Positions 16,526-25,163 of a stretch of DNA of 41,324 nucleotides are shown here, in pieces. The stretch lies in assembly GCF_016612545.1 (NCBI RefSeq), contig NZ_JAENRY010000041.1:1-41324 (forward strand), read 5' to 3'. Both the position numbers and the translations under genes were made by a program. Within the stretch, counting starts at the first letter, position 1, and the number at the start of each line of letters is the position of its first letter. This stretch comes from Streptomyces sp. MBT65. Lineage in GTDB: Bacteria > Actinomycetota > Actinomycetes > Streptomycetales > Streptomycetaceae. The notes under the pieces are model-generated. The model worked only from the letters and a program-made list of their open reading frames with translations. It was not told where the DNA came from and searched no databases.

Positions 16526-16574
16526 GACCAGATGGTGAGACGGGGAGACGAGGGGTGGACGCGAGAGGGACAGG

Positions 16575-16640
16575 TCAGCGTCGACAGCAGTCGCTCGCGC
16601 AGCGGCCGTGATCGAGGAAACGGCGCATGGTGAGCAGCAC
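16575..16640 (-). CDS. Cys-rich short reading frame, candidate attenuation leader peptide
   Basis: A 21-codon frame begins at a GTG (16638-16640) with AGGAGG four bases upstream and reads MLLTMRRFLDHGRCASDC then CRR before TGA at 16575-16577. Three of its last eight residues are Cys, with an adjacent Cys pair. An internal ATG at 16626-16628 would give a 17-residue form. It lies 98 bases before the BMP lipoprotein gene, on the same strand. Cys-rich upstream peptides are known in actinobacteria in front of sulfur-metabolism operons, where ribosome stalling on Cys codons controls downstream expression. The reading frame and binding site are visible; the regulatory role is inferred. A competing frame starting at 16642 also begins with Cys codons but runs into the lipoprotein gene. 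Confidence 0.5.
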   Translation of the reverse strand: MLLTMRRFLDHGRCASDCCRR

Positions 16641-16697
16641 ACGTCCTCCTTCGTCTCGGCCTTCGGGCTGCGGGAGCTGGACTTTAACATTCGTTTT

Positions 16698-16719
16698 GAG
16701 ACACCTGCTCGACTGTCTC
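16698..16719. promoter_or_regulatory. Inverted repeat GAGACA-N10-TGTCTC
   Basis: Perfect six-base arms separated by ten bases, between the putative promoters of the divergent importer operon and mtnA. The spacing of about 16 bases between arm centres suits a dimeric repressor. Confidence 0.4.
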
Positions 16720-16746
16720 GAACTGTGGTTCTCCAAGGTCATGTAC

Positions 16747-16759
16747 GGTGTCCGACACC
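16747..16759. promoter_or_regulatory. 13-base palindrome upstream of mtnA
   Basis: GGTGTC-C-GACACC is a perfect palindrome 26 bases before the mtnA ATG and overlaps the possible TACGGT -10. It agrees with the loose FadR-type GntR consensus with GT and AC half-site cores. Confidence 0.45.
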
Positions 16760-16784
16760 ATCGGAACAGCAGGAGTGTCCCGTT

Positions 16785-17816
<1,032 letters not shown>

Positions 17817-17821
17817 CGGAA

Positions 17822-17847
17822 AGGGACCCCTGAGAACAGGGGTCCCT
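17822..17847. terminator. Bidirectional terminator between mtnA and mtnB
   Basis: AGGGACCCCTG (17822-17832) and CAGGGGTCCCT (17837-17847) form a perfect 11-base stem with a four-base loop between the two convergent genes. Confidence 0.9.
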
Positions 17848-17859
17848 CCGACGCTCGGA

Positions 17860-18468
17860 TCAGCGCTGCGTGAGCTCCAACTCCAGCAGCCACTCCACCA
17901 CTTCGGTGTGATGCCGCGCCTGCCGCGCATCCGCGCCCCACACGTACAACCCGTGCCCGGCCACCACCACCGCCGGCATCCGGGGATCCCGGGCCGCCTC
18001 CAGGCGGTCGCCCAGCACCTTCATGTCCTGGCTGTTGGCGATGACGGGCAGGGTCACCTCGACATCGTGCGCGGGCTGACCCACACCCTTGAGCATCTCC
18101 ACGTCCTTGAAGACGATCCCGCCCGGCTCACGCCGCCCCATCGCGACGGACGCCACGGTGTGTACGTGGACCACCGCACCGGCACCGGTCAACGCGGCGA
18201 CGCGGGCGTGCAGTTCGGCCTCGGCGGACGGCTTCCCGCCCCGGACGGCCGCGCCGTTCCCGTCCACCAACACCACGTCCGCGGGCGTCAGTTCACCCTT
18301 GTCGTGCCCACTCGCCGTCACCGCCAGCCGCAACGGGTCCCGGCCCACCACCACGGACAGGTTGCCGGAGGTTCCCCGCATCCAGCCGAACGAGGCAAAC
18401 CGGGCGGACTCGGCGGCGAGTTGAGCCCCCGCCTCCTTCAGGTCGAGGTCACTGATCTCGGTGGTCAC
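17860..18468 (-). CDS. mtnB: Methylthioribulose-1-phosphate dehydratase MtnB
   Basis: MtnB is a zinc enzyme of the class II aldolase/adducin fold that removes water from 5-methylthioribulose-1-phosphate to give the diketo product. The 202-residue protein shows MRGTSGNLSV (30-39), TASGHDKGELTPADV, PSAEAELHA, zinc ligands in VVHVHTVASV (His101, His103) and AGHGLYVWG (His172), and an acidic residue in FKDVEMLKG (Glu124), which matches the expected catalytic Glu. The GTG start has AAGGAG six bases upstream and overlaps the mtnC stop (GTGA). It is the last gene of the mtnD-mtnC-mtnB operon. Confidence 0.93.
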   Translation of the reverse strand: MTTEISDLDLKEAGAQLAAESARFASFGWMRGTSGNLSVVVGRDPLRLAVTASGHDKGELTPADVVLVDGNGAAVRGGKPSAEAELHARVAALTGAGAVVHVHTVASVAMGRREPGGIVFKDVEMLKGVGQPAHDVEVTLPVIANSQDMKVLGDRLEAARDPRMPAVVVAGHGLYVWGADARQARHHTEVVEWLLELELTQR

Positions 18469-19190
18469 GTGGTGCTCCTTGAACTGGTGATGCCGATCTC
18501 GTCGAACGCCCCCGCCTGCGCGTGGTCGCCGACGCCTTGCTCGAAGTACGGCTCTCCCGGCCGCCGTACGCCCACCGCGTGCCAGCCCGCGGCCACGGCC
18601 GCGTCCAGCTCGCCGGGCCGGTCGGAGAGGAAGAGCAGCCGGGACGGCTCGATGCCGGTCGCTTCCGCGATACGGCGGTACGACTCCGGCTCCTGCTTGG
18701 GGCCGGCGTTCTCCGTGTCGTAGAGACCGGAGACCAGTGGCAGGAGGTCGCCCTCCGGGCTGGAGGTGAACCAGGCGCGCTGCGCGGCCACCGAGCCGGA
18801 CGAGTAGACGTACAGGCGCAGGCCCGCCGTGTGCCAGGTGCGCAGGGCCGGTACGACGTCGTCGTAGAAGTGCGAGACGAGGTCGCCGCGGGCGAAGCCC
18901 TCGGACCAGACGATGCCCTGGAGGGTCTTCAGGGGTGTGGCCTTGCGGTCCTCGTCCAGCCAGGAGTTGAGGGTCTTCTCGATCTGTGCGGCGTCGGCGT
19001 CCGGGGTGTCCGTCAGCTCGCGGACCTGCGCGATCGCCCGGGCCACGGCCGGGTCGTCGGCCCGCTCGGTGAGCAGGGCGGCGAAGCGCGAGCGGGAGTA
19101 CGGGTAGAGGACGTCGACGACGAAACCCGTGGCGCTCGTGGTGCCCTCGATGTCGAGCACCACGGCGTCCACAGTGTACCGCAAGGTCAC
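18465..19190 (-). CDS. mtnC: Acireductone synthase (enolase-phosphatase) MtnC
   Basis: MtnC is a HAD-superfamily bifunctional enzyme that enolises and dephosphorylates the diketo product of MtnB to give acireductone. The 241-residue sequence has the HAD motif I variant [10 protein letters not shown] (Asp13, Glu15) typical of MtnC, motif II in [12 protein letters not shown], and motif IV in [14 protein letters not shown]. It starts at a GTG overlapping the mtnD stop and ends over the mtnB start, both as GTGA, so translation of all three is coupled. Together with MtnB it replaces the separate MtnW and MtnX enzymes of Bacillus. Confidence 0.95.
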   Translation of the reverse strand: MTLRYTVDAVVLDIEGTTSATGFVVDVLYPYSRSRFAALLTERADDPAVARAIAQVRELTDTPDADAAQIEKTLNSWLDEDRKATPLKTLQGIVWSEGFARGDLVSHFYDDVVPALRTWHTAGLRLYVYSSGSVAAQRAWFTSSPEGDLLPLVSGLYDTENAGPKQEPESYRRIAEATGIEPSRLLFLSDRPGELDAAVAAGWHAVGVRRPGEPYFEQGVGDHAQAGAFDEIGITSSRSTT

Positions 19191-19786
19191 GCGGCGGCCT
19201 TGTCCTGCTGGTAACCGGCGTCGATCGTGTCGTAGTCGGGGAAGCGCGAGGCGATGGTCGAGCCGGTGAAGTTGCCGACCCAGCCGTCCTCCTCGTGGAA
19301 GAAACGGATCGCGGTGAAGGCGGGCTCGGTGCCCATGTCGAACCAGTGGGTGGTGCCGCGCGGCACGCCCAGCAGGTCGCCCTTCTCGCAGTAGACGGCG
19401 TGCACTTCGCCGCTGACGTGCAGGTAGAAGATGCCGGAGCCGGAGACGAAGAAGCGGACCTCGTCATCGTCGTCGTGCGTGTGCTCCTGGAGGAACTTCG
19501 CGCGGGCACCGGCCGCCTTCGCCGGGTACTCCGGGTCGTCGCCGGGGTGCAGACCGAGGACGTCGACGGTGGTGAAGCCCTCCTCGGCGTTCAGCTTGTC
19601 GATCTCCGGGCCGTACGCGGCGAAGACGGTGTCGCTGTCGGCGTCGGCCGGGACGTCCTCGCGGATCGGCCACTGCTCGTAGCGGACGCCGAGGGGGGCG
19701 AGCGCGGCGGCGATCTCGACGGGGTCGGCGGTGCGGCGCACGAGGTTCTCGGGACCGGACTCGGGCCAGGTGGTGAGCAGGGTCAT
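19187..19786 (-). CDS. mtnD: Acireductone dioxygenase MtnD
   Basis: MtnD is a cupin metalloenzyme that oxidises acireductone; with Fe2+ it yields 2-keto-4-methylthiobutyrate and formate, which feeds methionine resynthesis by transamination. The 199-residue protein carries the metal ligands His102, His104 and Glu109 in [16 protein letters not shown] and His147 in GTTHWFDMG. Four consecutive Asp codons sit inside the first motif. It is the first gene of the mtnDCB operon. A methionine-forming aminotransferase (MtnE) is not in the window, so the last step must be served from elsewhere. The region upstream, shared with the ribose-type transporter, holds an inverted repeat at 19894-19913. Confidence 0.95.
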   Translation of the reverse strand: MTLLTTWPESGPENLVRRTADPVEIAAALAPLGVRYEQWPIREDVPADADSDTVFAAYGPEIDKLNAEEGFTTVDVLGLHPGDDPEYPAKAAGARAKFLQEHTHDDDDEVRFFVSGSGIFYLHVSGEVHAVYCEKGDLLGVPRGTTHWFDMGTEPAFTAIRFFHEEDGWVGNFTGSTIASRFPDYDTIDAGYQQDKAAA

Positions 19787-19893
19787 GGGAGCAACTCCGG
19801 AAAGTGGGAGGGATGTCCGGATGCCGAGACGAACACCGGACCGGTGGGGGAGGCAAAGGGGGTGCAGCGAGGCCCGTCGTCCCGGGTCGGGGC

Positions 19894-19913
19894 CGGTTAT
19901 GTGATGGTAACCG
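19894..19913. promoter_or_regulatory. Inverted repeat CGGTTA-N8-TAACCG upstream of mtnD
   Basis: Perfect six-base arms with an eight-base spacer, about 110 bases before the mtnD start codon. It could be an operator or a leader hairpin. Confidence 0.35.
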
Positions 19914-19980
19914 CCGTCGATGACCAGGTCTGATGTGACGTAGTCGTTGTCTCACCAGCTGAGAAACCGCTTCCATCCCT

Positions 19981-20010
19981 TTGACCAATGGCTGAAAACA
20001 TTCCCATGAT
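19981..20010 (+). promoter_or_regulatory. Promoter of the leader peptide and MTR-type transporter operon
   Basis: TTGACC (19981-19986) and CATGAT (20005-20010) are separated by 18 bases. Seven bases downstream lies the A of the leader-peptide ATG (20017), so the transcript is predicted to be leaderless. Confidence 0.55.
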
Positions 20011-20016
20011 CTCCCT

Positions 20017-20088
20017 ATGAAGACGCTGCTGCTCGTGCGGCGGCTGTACGTGGACTTGCTCCGGTCGACCACAGCCAGCTGTCGCTGA
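20017..20088 (+). CDS. Short leader peptide of the Streptomyces RRxxxDLxR...C type
   Basis: The 23-codon frame reads MKTLLLVRRLYVDLL, then RSTTASCR and TGA. It fits the pattern of short Streptomyces leader peptides I recall, often annotated upstream of sulfur and cysteine genes, with an RR(x)xxDLxR core and a Cys near the end. No Shine-Dalgarno sequence is present, but a promoter is placed so that transcription starts at the ATG. It lies 137 bases upstream of the transporter lipoprotein gene and is followed by alternative hairpins. A Cys codon second from the end would let cysteinyl-tRNA shortage stall the ribosome. The match to the leader pattern is seen; the attenuation mechanism is inferred. 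Confidence 0.65.
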   Translation: MKTLLLVRRLYVDLLRSTTASCR

Positions 20089-20117
20089 CCACATCCGGAG
20101 CCCCGCGAGCCCTTGGT

Positions 20118-20146
20118 GCCGCGGTCCACCACCCGTTCCGCGGTGG
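20118..20146 (+). promoter_or_regulatory. Mutually exclusive hairpins, possible attenuator
   Basis: CCGCGG at 20119-20124 can pair with CCGCGG at 20138-20143, while CCACC at 20126-20130 can pair with GGTGG at 20142-20146; the two foldings share bases 20142-20143. A pyrimidine-rich run follows. The element starts 30 bases after the leader-peptide stop. Confidence 0.35.
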
Positions 20147-20225
20147 CTGATTCCCTTTCCCACGCTCCGGGTCCCGCACGCCCGTTCTTCACCCCTTCTG
20201 CACCACCTTGCACCTGGAGCCCCTC

Positions 20226-21323
20226 ATGTCCCGCACCCGTGTCCCCCTCGCCGCGCTCTCGCTGGCGTCCGCCTCGGCCCTCCTCCTCGCGGGCTGCTCC
20301 CAGTCCAGCGACGCGTCGAAGAGCACCGCCGACACCGCCGCCTCGGCCTCGGCCGCCACGGGCAAGAAGCCGGCCCCCTTCAGCAAGGGCACGGTGAAGG
20401 TCGCCCTGGTGCGGCAGAGCGGCGCGGGCGACTACTTCGAGCAGTGGGGCAACGGCGCGAAGGCGCAGGCCAAGGCGCTCGGCATCGACCTGACCGTGTA
20501 CGACGCGCAGGCCGACAACGCCAAGCAGGCCACCGACCTGTCCTCGGCGATCAACTCCGGCGCGCAGGCGATCATCGTCGACCACGGCTTCCCGTCCACG
20601 ATCCAGCCCGAGATCGACCAGGCGGTGAAGAAGGGCATCAAGGTCGTCGTCTACGACGTCGACCAGACCAACAAGTCCGTGATCAGCACCGAGCAGGACG
20701 ACGCCAGCATGGCCAAGGCCGTCCTCGACGTGATGGCCCAGACCGTCGGCAAGAACGCCAAGGTCGGCTACGTCAACGTGGCCGGCTACGCGGCGCTCGA
20801 CAAGCGCAACTCCGTCTGGAAGACCGCCGTCGACGCCAACGGCTGGAAGCAGGAGTTCAAGGTCGGCAAGGTCACCGACTCCACGGCCACCGACAACGTT
20901 CCCCTGGTCTCCGCCGCGCTCACCCAGCACTCCGACGTGGCGGGGATCTTCGCGCCGTACGACGAGCTGGCCAAGGGCACGCTGCTCGCCGTGCAGAACA
21001 AGAAGCTCCAGAGCAAGGTGAAGGTCTTCGGCGCGGACGTCTCCAACGCCGACATCCAGAACATGACCGCGGCCAACAGCCCGTGGGTCGCCACCGCCGG
21101 TACCGACCCGTCGGCGGTCGGCGCCGCCGTCGTCCGTACGGCCGCCCTCGAACTGGCCGGTCAGCTGAACAAGACCACCGTCGACTTCCCGGCCGTCGCG
21201 ATCACACAGGACTTCCTGCGCAAGAACAAGATCGAGAACATGGACCAGTTGCGCGCGGCCCTGCCGGCCCTGAACCTCTCCAAGGTGAGCACGGCGGACT
21301 GGATCCCCAATGTCGCCCACTGA
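20226..21323 (+). CDS. Sugar-type ABC transporter substrate-binding lipoprotein (predicted 5-methylthioribose binding)
   Basis: The 365-residue protein has a lipoprotein signal peptide with lipobox LAGC (Cys24), then a Ser/Ala/Thr linker and a periplasmic-binding-protein type 1 (ribose-like) domain: VKVALVRQSGAGDYFEQWGNG, LSSAINSGAQAIIVDHG, KKGIKVVVYDVD, ADVSNADIQNMTAA. Its operon ends with mtnK, so 5-methylthioribose is the best guess for its ligand, rather than ribose or inositol. GGAG lies six bases before the ATG; an earlier ATG at 20208 lacks a binding site and would spoil the signal peptide. The gene overlaps the ATPase gene by 14 bases. Confidence 0.88.
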   Translation: MSRTRVPLAALSLASASALLLAGCSQSSDASKSTADTAASASAATGKKPAPFSKGTVKVALVRQSGAGDYFEQWGNGAKAQAKALGIDLTVYDAQADNAKQATDLSSAINSGAQAIIVDHGFPSTIQPEIDQAVKKGIKVVVYDVDQTNKSVISTEQDDASMAKAVLDVMAQTVGKNAKVGYVNVAGYAALDKRNSVWKTAVDANGWKQEFKVGKVTDSTATDNVPLVSAALTQHSDVAGIFAPYDELAKGTLLAVQNKKLQSKVKVFGADVSNADIQNMTAANSPWVATAGTDPSAVGAAVVRTAALELAGQLNKTTVDFPAVAITQDFLRKNKIENMDQLRAALPALNLSKVSTADWIPNVAH

Positions 21324-22839
21324 CACGGCGGTCGACGCGGCGGTCTCGCTCCGCGACGTCAGCATGGCGTTCGGGGGCAAGACGGTGCTCGCCTCCGTCT
21401 CGCTCGACATCGCACCGGGCAGCGTGGTCGCGCTGCTCGGTGCGAACGGCGCGGGCAAGTCCACGCTGATCAAGATCCTGTCGGGTGTGCACACGGAACA
21501 CGGCGGGGAGGTGCGGGTCGCAGGGGAGCCCGCAGCTCTCCCATCCCCGTCCGCCGCCCGGCGGTTGGGCATCCAGACGGTCCACCAGCGGATCGGCGAG
21601 GGCATCGTGCCCGGCCTCTCCGTCGCCGAGAACCTGGTCTTCGAGGAGTTGGCCCAGCGTCGTGGCAACCCGTTCCTGAACGGCCGTCGCGTACTGGCCC
21701 GCGCGCGTGAGATCCAGGCCGCGCTCGGACTCGACTGGAGCGACGCGGTGTTGCGCCGGGACGTCACCGAACTCGGCATCTCCGACCGCCAGTTGCTCAT
21801 CCTGGCCCGCGCCCTCGCCACCCGCCCCCGGCTGCTCATCCTCGACGAACCGACCTCCGCGCTCTCCGCCGCCGAGGCGGAGCGGCTCTTCGCCCTCGTC
21901 GAGAAGATGCGCGACGACGGCATCGCGGTCCTCTACGTCTCCCACCGCCTCGGCGAGATCGACGCGCTCGCCGACCGGCTGGTCGTCCTGCGAGACGGCG
22001 GTCTCACCGACGACCAGGTCAAGCCCTTCGACTGGGACAGCGCCCTGCGTGCGATGCTCGCCCAGGCCCACGAGGCGACGTCGGCCCGCCCGCAGCGCTC
22101 GGGCGAGCACGGCGACACGGTCCTCGCCCTGCACGACGTCCGGCTGTTCGAGGGCCGCACACCCCTCGACCTGGATGTGCGGGCGGGTGAAGTCACCGGT
22201 GTCGTCGGCCTGTTGGGCGCCGGCAAGACGGAACTCGCCCGTGGCCTCTTCGGCGCCGAGCCCTTCGCCACAGGCACGGTCACCCTCGACGGCAGGCCCT
22301 ACGCGCCCCGCCGCCCCGCCGACGCGATCCGCGCCGGCGTCCACCTCGTCCCCGAGGACCGGCACGCCGACGCGCTCGTTCCCGGCTGGTCGGTGGCGCA
22401 GAACATCTCGCTGCCGTTCCTCAAGTCCCTCTCCCGGGCCGGACTCGTGAACACGACGCAGGAGGACGCCCTCGGCCGCGAGACCATCGACGCCCTCGGC
22501 GTCGTCGCCCGCGACGAGCACAGCACGGTCGAGGAACTCTCCGGCGGCAACCAGCAGAAGGTCGTCGTCGGCCGCTGGCTCGCACACACCCCTCGCGTCC
22601 TCATCCTGGACGAGCCGTTCCGAGGAGTGGACATCGGCGCCCGCCGCGACATCGGCCGCAGGGCGCGTGCGCTGGCCGCCGAGGGTGCCGCTGTCCTCGT
22701 CCTCTCCGCCGACGTGGACGAGGTGCTGGAGATCGCCGACCGGGTCGTCGTGCTGGCGGCCGGGGAGATCCACCTCGACGCGTACGGCGAAGACGCGGAA
22801 CGCGACCGCGTGATCCAGACCATCTCGGCGTCCGTGTGA
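21310..22839 (+). CDS. Sugar-type ABC transporter ATPase (two nucleotide-binding domains)
   Basis: A 509-residue RbsA-like double ATPase. Domain 1 has Walker A LLGANGAGKST (43-52) and Walker B LLILDEPTSALS, but where the LSGGQ signature is expected it has ELGISDRQLLILARAL. Domain 2 has GLLGAGKTE with its lysine, the full signature LSGGNQQK and VLILDEPFRGVDIGARR. Degeneration of one site is common in this family, so one ATP site may dominate. It energises uptake through the permease encoded 25 bases downstream. The start overlaps the lipoprotein gene by 14 bases, so translation is coupled. Confidence 0.9.
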   Translation: MSPTDTAVDAAVSLRDVSMAFGGKTVLASVSLDIAPGSVVALLGANGAGKSTLIKILSGVHTEHGGEVRVAGEPAALPSPSAARRLGIQTVHQRIGEGIVPGLSVAENLVFEELAQRRGNPFLNGRRVLARAREIQAALGLDWSDAVLRRDVTELGISDRQLLILARALATRPRLLILDEPTSALSAAEAERLFALVEKMRDDGIAVLYVSHRLGEIDALADRLVVLRDGGLTDDQVKPFDWDSALRAMLAQAHEATSARPQRSGEHGDTVLALHDVRLFEGRTPLDLDVRAGEVTGVVGLLGAGKTELARGLFGAEPFATGTVTLDGRPYAPRRPADAIRAGVHLVPEDRHADALVPGWSVAQNISLPFLKSLSRAGLVNTTQEDALGRETIDALGVVARDEHSTVEELSGGNQQKVVVGRWLAHTPRVLILDEPFRGVDIGARRDIGRRARALAAEGAAVLVLSADVDEVLEIADRVVVLAAGEIHLDAYGEDAERDRVIQTISASV

Positions 22840-22864
22840 CCCCGGCCCACTCAGGAAGTACGCC

Positions 22865-23911
22865 ATGACCACCACCCAGAGCCCCGAGACCGCACCGAAG
22901 GCGGCGGCCCGGCCCGGCGTCTCCGGCGCCCTGGTCGTCCAGAACGCCGTCATCAAGTACGGGTTCATCTTCGTCACCGTCGCGCTCTTCCTGTACTTCG
23001 CGCTGAGCGAGGGCTCCTTCCGGGAGTCGGCGACCCTGCTGGACACCCTCCGGTATGTCTCCGTCGCCGCGATCCTCGGGCTCGGTGTCACCGTCACCAT
23101 GGCGGTCGGCGGGATGGACATGTCCGTCGGCGCGGTCGCCGGGCTCGGGGTCACCGTCGCCGCGAAGACGATGGTGACGTACAACCAGGTCGGCACGGTC
23201 GCGATCCTCGCCGTGATCGCGGCGGGCGCGCTGGCCGGACTGCTGAACGCGCTGCTGATCGTCGTGATGAAGATCCCGGACATGCTGGCCACCCTCGGCA
23301 CCATGTTCGTCATCCAGGGCACCAAACTCATCCTGGTTGACGGCCAGTCCATCTCCGCCGGCATGACCCAGTCCGACGGCACCACCGCCCCCGGCAAGTT
23401 CACCGACGGCTTCCTGCGCATCGACCGCGGCACGATGCTCGGCATCCCCATCTCCGTGCTGATCTTCGGCGCGTTGACCGTCGTCGCCTGGGTGTTCCTG
23501 GCCCGCACCCGCTGGGGCCGCGTGCTGTACGCCATCGGCGCCAACCCCGAGGCCTCCCGTCTGGCCGGCATCCGTGTCGGCGCGTACCGGGCCCTCGCCT
23601 ACGTCCTCTCCGGTGTCCTCGCCTCCATCGGCGGCCTGATCCTGGCGTCCCGCATCGGCCAGGGTGACGTGAGCGCGGGCACTTCGCAGCTCCTGGAGGC
23701 GGTCGCGGTAGCCCTGGTCGGCACCTCGGTCCTCGGCCGGGGCCGCCCGAACGTCTGGGGCACCGCCCTGGGTGCCGTCCTCATCGGCATCATCACCACC
23801 GGCCTGACCATCAAGGGCCTGCCCTACTACACGCAGGACGTCGTCGAGGGCGCGGTCCTCATCCTCGCCCTGGTCTTCAGCTTCACCCTGTCCAAGCGCC
23901 GCACCGCATAA
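22865..23911 (+). CDS. Sugar-type ABC transporter permease
   Basis: The 348-residue membrane protein has about nine to ten hydrophobic segments and RbsC-family signatures (ILGLGVTVTMAVGGMDMSVG, RTRWGRVLYAIGANPEASRL with the following GIRVGAYRALAYVLSG). The cytoplasmic N-terminus (MTTTQSPETAPKAAARPG) is hydrophilic. As is usual in the family it would function as a homodimer with the double ATPase. GGAAG lies seven bases before the ATG. It is followed after 22 bases by mtnK. Confidence 0.9.
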   Translation: MTTTQSPETAPKAAARPGVSGALVVQNAVIKYGFIFVTVALFLYFALSEGSFRESATLLDTLRYVSVAAILGLGVTVTMAVGGMDMSVGAVAGLGVTVAAKTMVTYNQVGTVAILAVIAAGALAGLLNALLIVVMKIPDMLATLGTMFVIQGTKLILVDGQSISAGMTQSDGTTAPGKFTDGFLRIDRGTMLGIPISVLIFGALTVVAWVFLARTRWGRVLYAIGANPEASRLAGIRVGAYRALAYVLSGVLASIGGLILASRIGQGDVSAGTSQLLEAVAVALVGTSVLGRGRPNVWGTALGAVLIGIITTGLTIKGLPYYTQDVVEGAVLILALVFSFTLSKRRTA

Positions 23912-23933
23912 GGAAGTTCGAGGAGTTCGTACG

Positions 23934-25094
23934 ATGGGCTACCGCATCCTGGAGACCGACGACATCCCGGCGTACCTGCACGAGCGCGGCCACTGGGCGG
24001 ACGTCACCGACATCCACGTCCGTGAGGTGTCGGACGGCAACATGAACCGGGTCTTCCTCGCGTCGAACGCCGACGGCAGCCATCGCCTCGCCCTCAAGCA
24101 GGCACTGCCCTGGGTACGGGTCGCCGGTCCCTCCTGGCCGATGAGCCCCGAGCGCGCCGACGCCGAGGCGCGGGCCTACGAGCAGGTGGCCCGCGTGGCT
24201 CCCGACAAGATCCCGGCGATCCACGGCTACGACGCCGACAACTACACCCTCGTCATGGAGGACATGTCCGACCTGGAGGTCCTGCGCACGGTCCTCAACG
24301 AGGGCGCGTCCTACGGTCCGGACACCTCGGCGAGGATCGGTGAGTTCGTCGCCCAACTCGCCTTCGCGACCAGTGACTTCGGGATGCCGTCCGCCGACCG
24401 CAAGGCGCTGATCGCGACCTCGGTGAGCCCGGAGCTGTGCAAGATCACCGAGGACGTGGTGCTGTCCGAGCCGTACATCGAGCACGAACACAACCACTGG
24501 CTCCCGGAGTTGGCCGACCTCGCGGCCGAGTTCCGCGCGGACGCCCGGCTGCGCACGGAGGTCGCCGATCTCCGGTACACCTTCATGACCAGCGCGCAGG
24601 CCCTCCTCCACGGCGACCTGCACACCGGCAGTGTCATGGTCGGCGAGCGTGAAGGCGCCCCGGTGGTACGGGTCTTCGACCCCGAGTTCTCCTTCGTCGG
24701 CCCGATCGGCTACGACCTCGGCCTGTACTGGGCCAACGTGCTGGTGTCGGAGGAACGGGCTCGCGAACTGGGCACGTTGTCCGACCACGGCGACCAACTC
24801 CGGCTGTCCTGGGTGGCGTTCGAGACCGAGTTCCGCCGGCTCTGGTCCACCCGGGTCGACACCTTCTTCGACGACGCCTACCTCGACCGCTTCCTGTCCC
24901 GCGTCTGGACCGACTCCGTCGGCTACGCCGGCACGGAGATCGTCCGCCGCATCATCGGCTTCGCCCACCTCACCGACCTGACGACACTGCCGGATCCGGC
25001 GCCGGCATCCCGGCGGGCGCTGCTGCTGGGGCGCGAACTGATCGTGCGGCGGGAGGAGTTGACGTCACCGGAGGCTGTGCGGGCGCTGTCCTGA
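23934..25094 (+). CDS. mtnK: 5-methylthioribose kinase MtnK
   Basis: MtnK phosphorylates 5-methylthioribose with ATP to methylthioribose-1-phosphate, the substrate of MtnA. The 386-residue protein has the aminoglycoside-phosphotransferase-like fold: VREVSDGNMNRVF near the N-terminus, RLALKQALPWVRVAGPSWPM with the ATP-binding Lys, catalytic loop LLHGDLHTGSVMV near 226, and the metal motif in MtnK form, DPEFSFVGPIGYDLG near 249 (DxE where related kinases have DxD). GAGGAG lies upstream of the ATG. It ends the transporter operon and converges with the NACHT gene across 69 bases that contain no strong hairpin. Confidence 0.95.
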   Translation: MGYRILETDDIPAYLHERGHWADVTDIHVREVSDGNMNRVFLASNADGSHRLALKQALPWVRVAGPSWPMSPERADAEARAYEQVARVAPDKIPAIHGYDADNYTLVMEDMSDLEVLRTVLNEGASYGPDTSARIGEFVAQLAFATSDFGMPSADRKALIATSVSPELCKITEDVVLSEPYIEHEHNHWLPELADLAAEFRADARLRTEVADLRYTFMTSAQALLHGDLHTGSVMVGEREGAPVVRVFDPEFSFVGPIGYDLGLYWANVLVSEERARELGTLSDHGDQLRLSWVAFETEFRRLWSTRVDTFFDDAYLDRFLSRVWTDSVGYAGTEIVRRIIGFAHLTDLTTLPDPAPASRRALLLGRELIVRREELTSPEAVRALS

Positions 25095-25163
25095 GTCCGC
25101 TCCGGTGGGGGATTGTTCCTGGTGGTTCGGTCGCCTCGGCGGCCGGTGGCTGTGACGGTCGCC

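Larger units (their letters stand above)
16641..16784. other. Divergent control region between the nucleoside-importer operon and mtnA
   Basis: This stretch completes a 308-base gap between the BMP lipoprotein and mtnA. It holds the AGGAGG of the leader frame, a relatively AT-rich segment (about 16682-16698) and two inverted repeats listed separately. A TAAAGT hexamer on the minus strand (16680-16685) could be the -10 for the importer operon, and TACGGT (16744-16749) the -10 for mtnA; neither has a clear -35. Confidence 0.45.
19787..20225. other. Divergent control region between mtnDCB and the MTR-type transporter
   Basis: This 439-base gap contains, left to right: the mtnD leader, an inverted repeat at 19894-19913, a short hairpin TCTCA-ccagc-TGAGA at 19950-19964, a rightward promoter at 19981-20010, a leader-peptide frame at 20017-20088 and possible alternative hairpins at 20118-20146. 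No SAM-I or SAM-IV riboswitch core could be recognised on either strand. Confidence 0.6.

Noticed and set aside
16037..16642. Alternative frame starting MCCSPCAV at 16642 over the leader region
   Set aside because: Its start is only two bases from the Shine-Dalgarno sequence and it runs about 200 codons through the lipoprotein gene in the wrong frame without any domain.
19787..20016. SAM riboswitch (SAM-I or SAM-IV) upstream of mtnD
   Set aside because: Several hairpins are present but the conserved core sequences of these riboswitches were not found on the minus strand.
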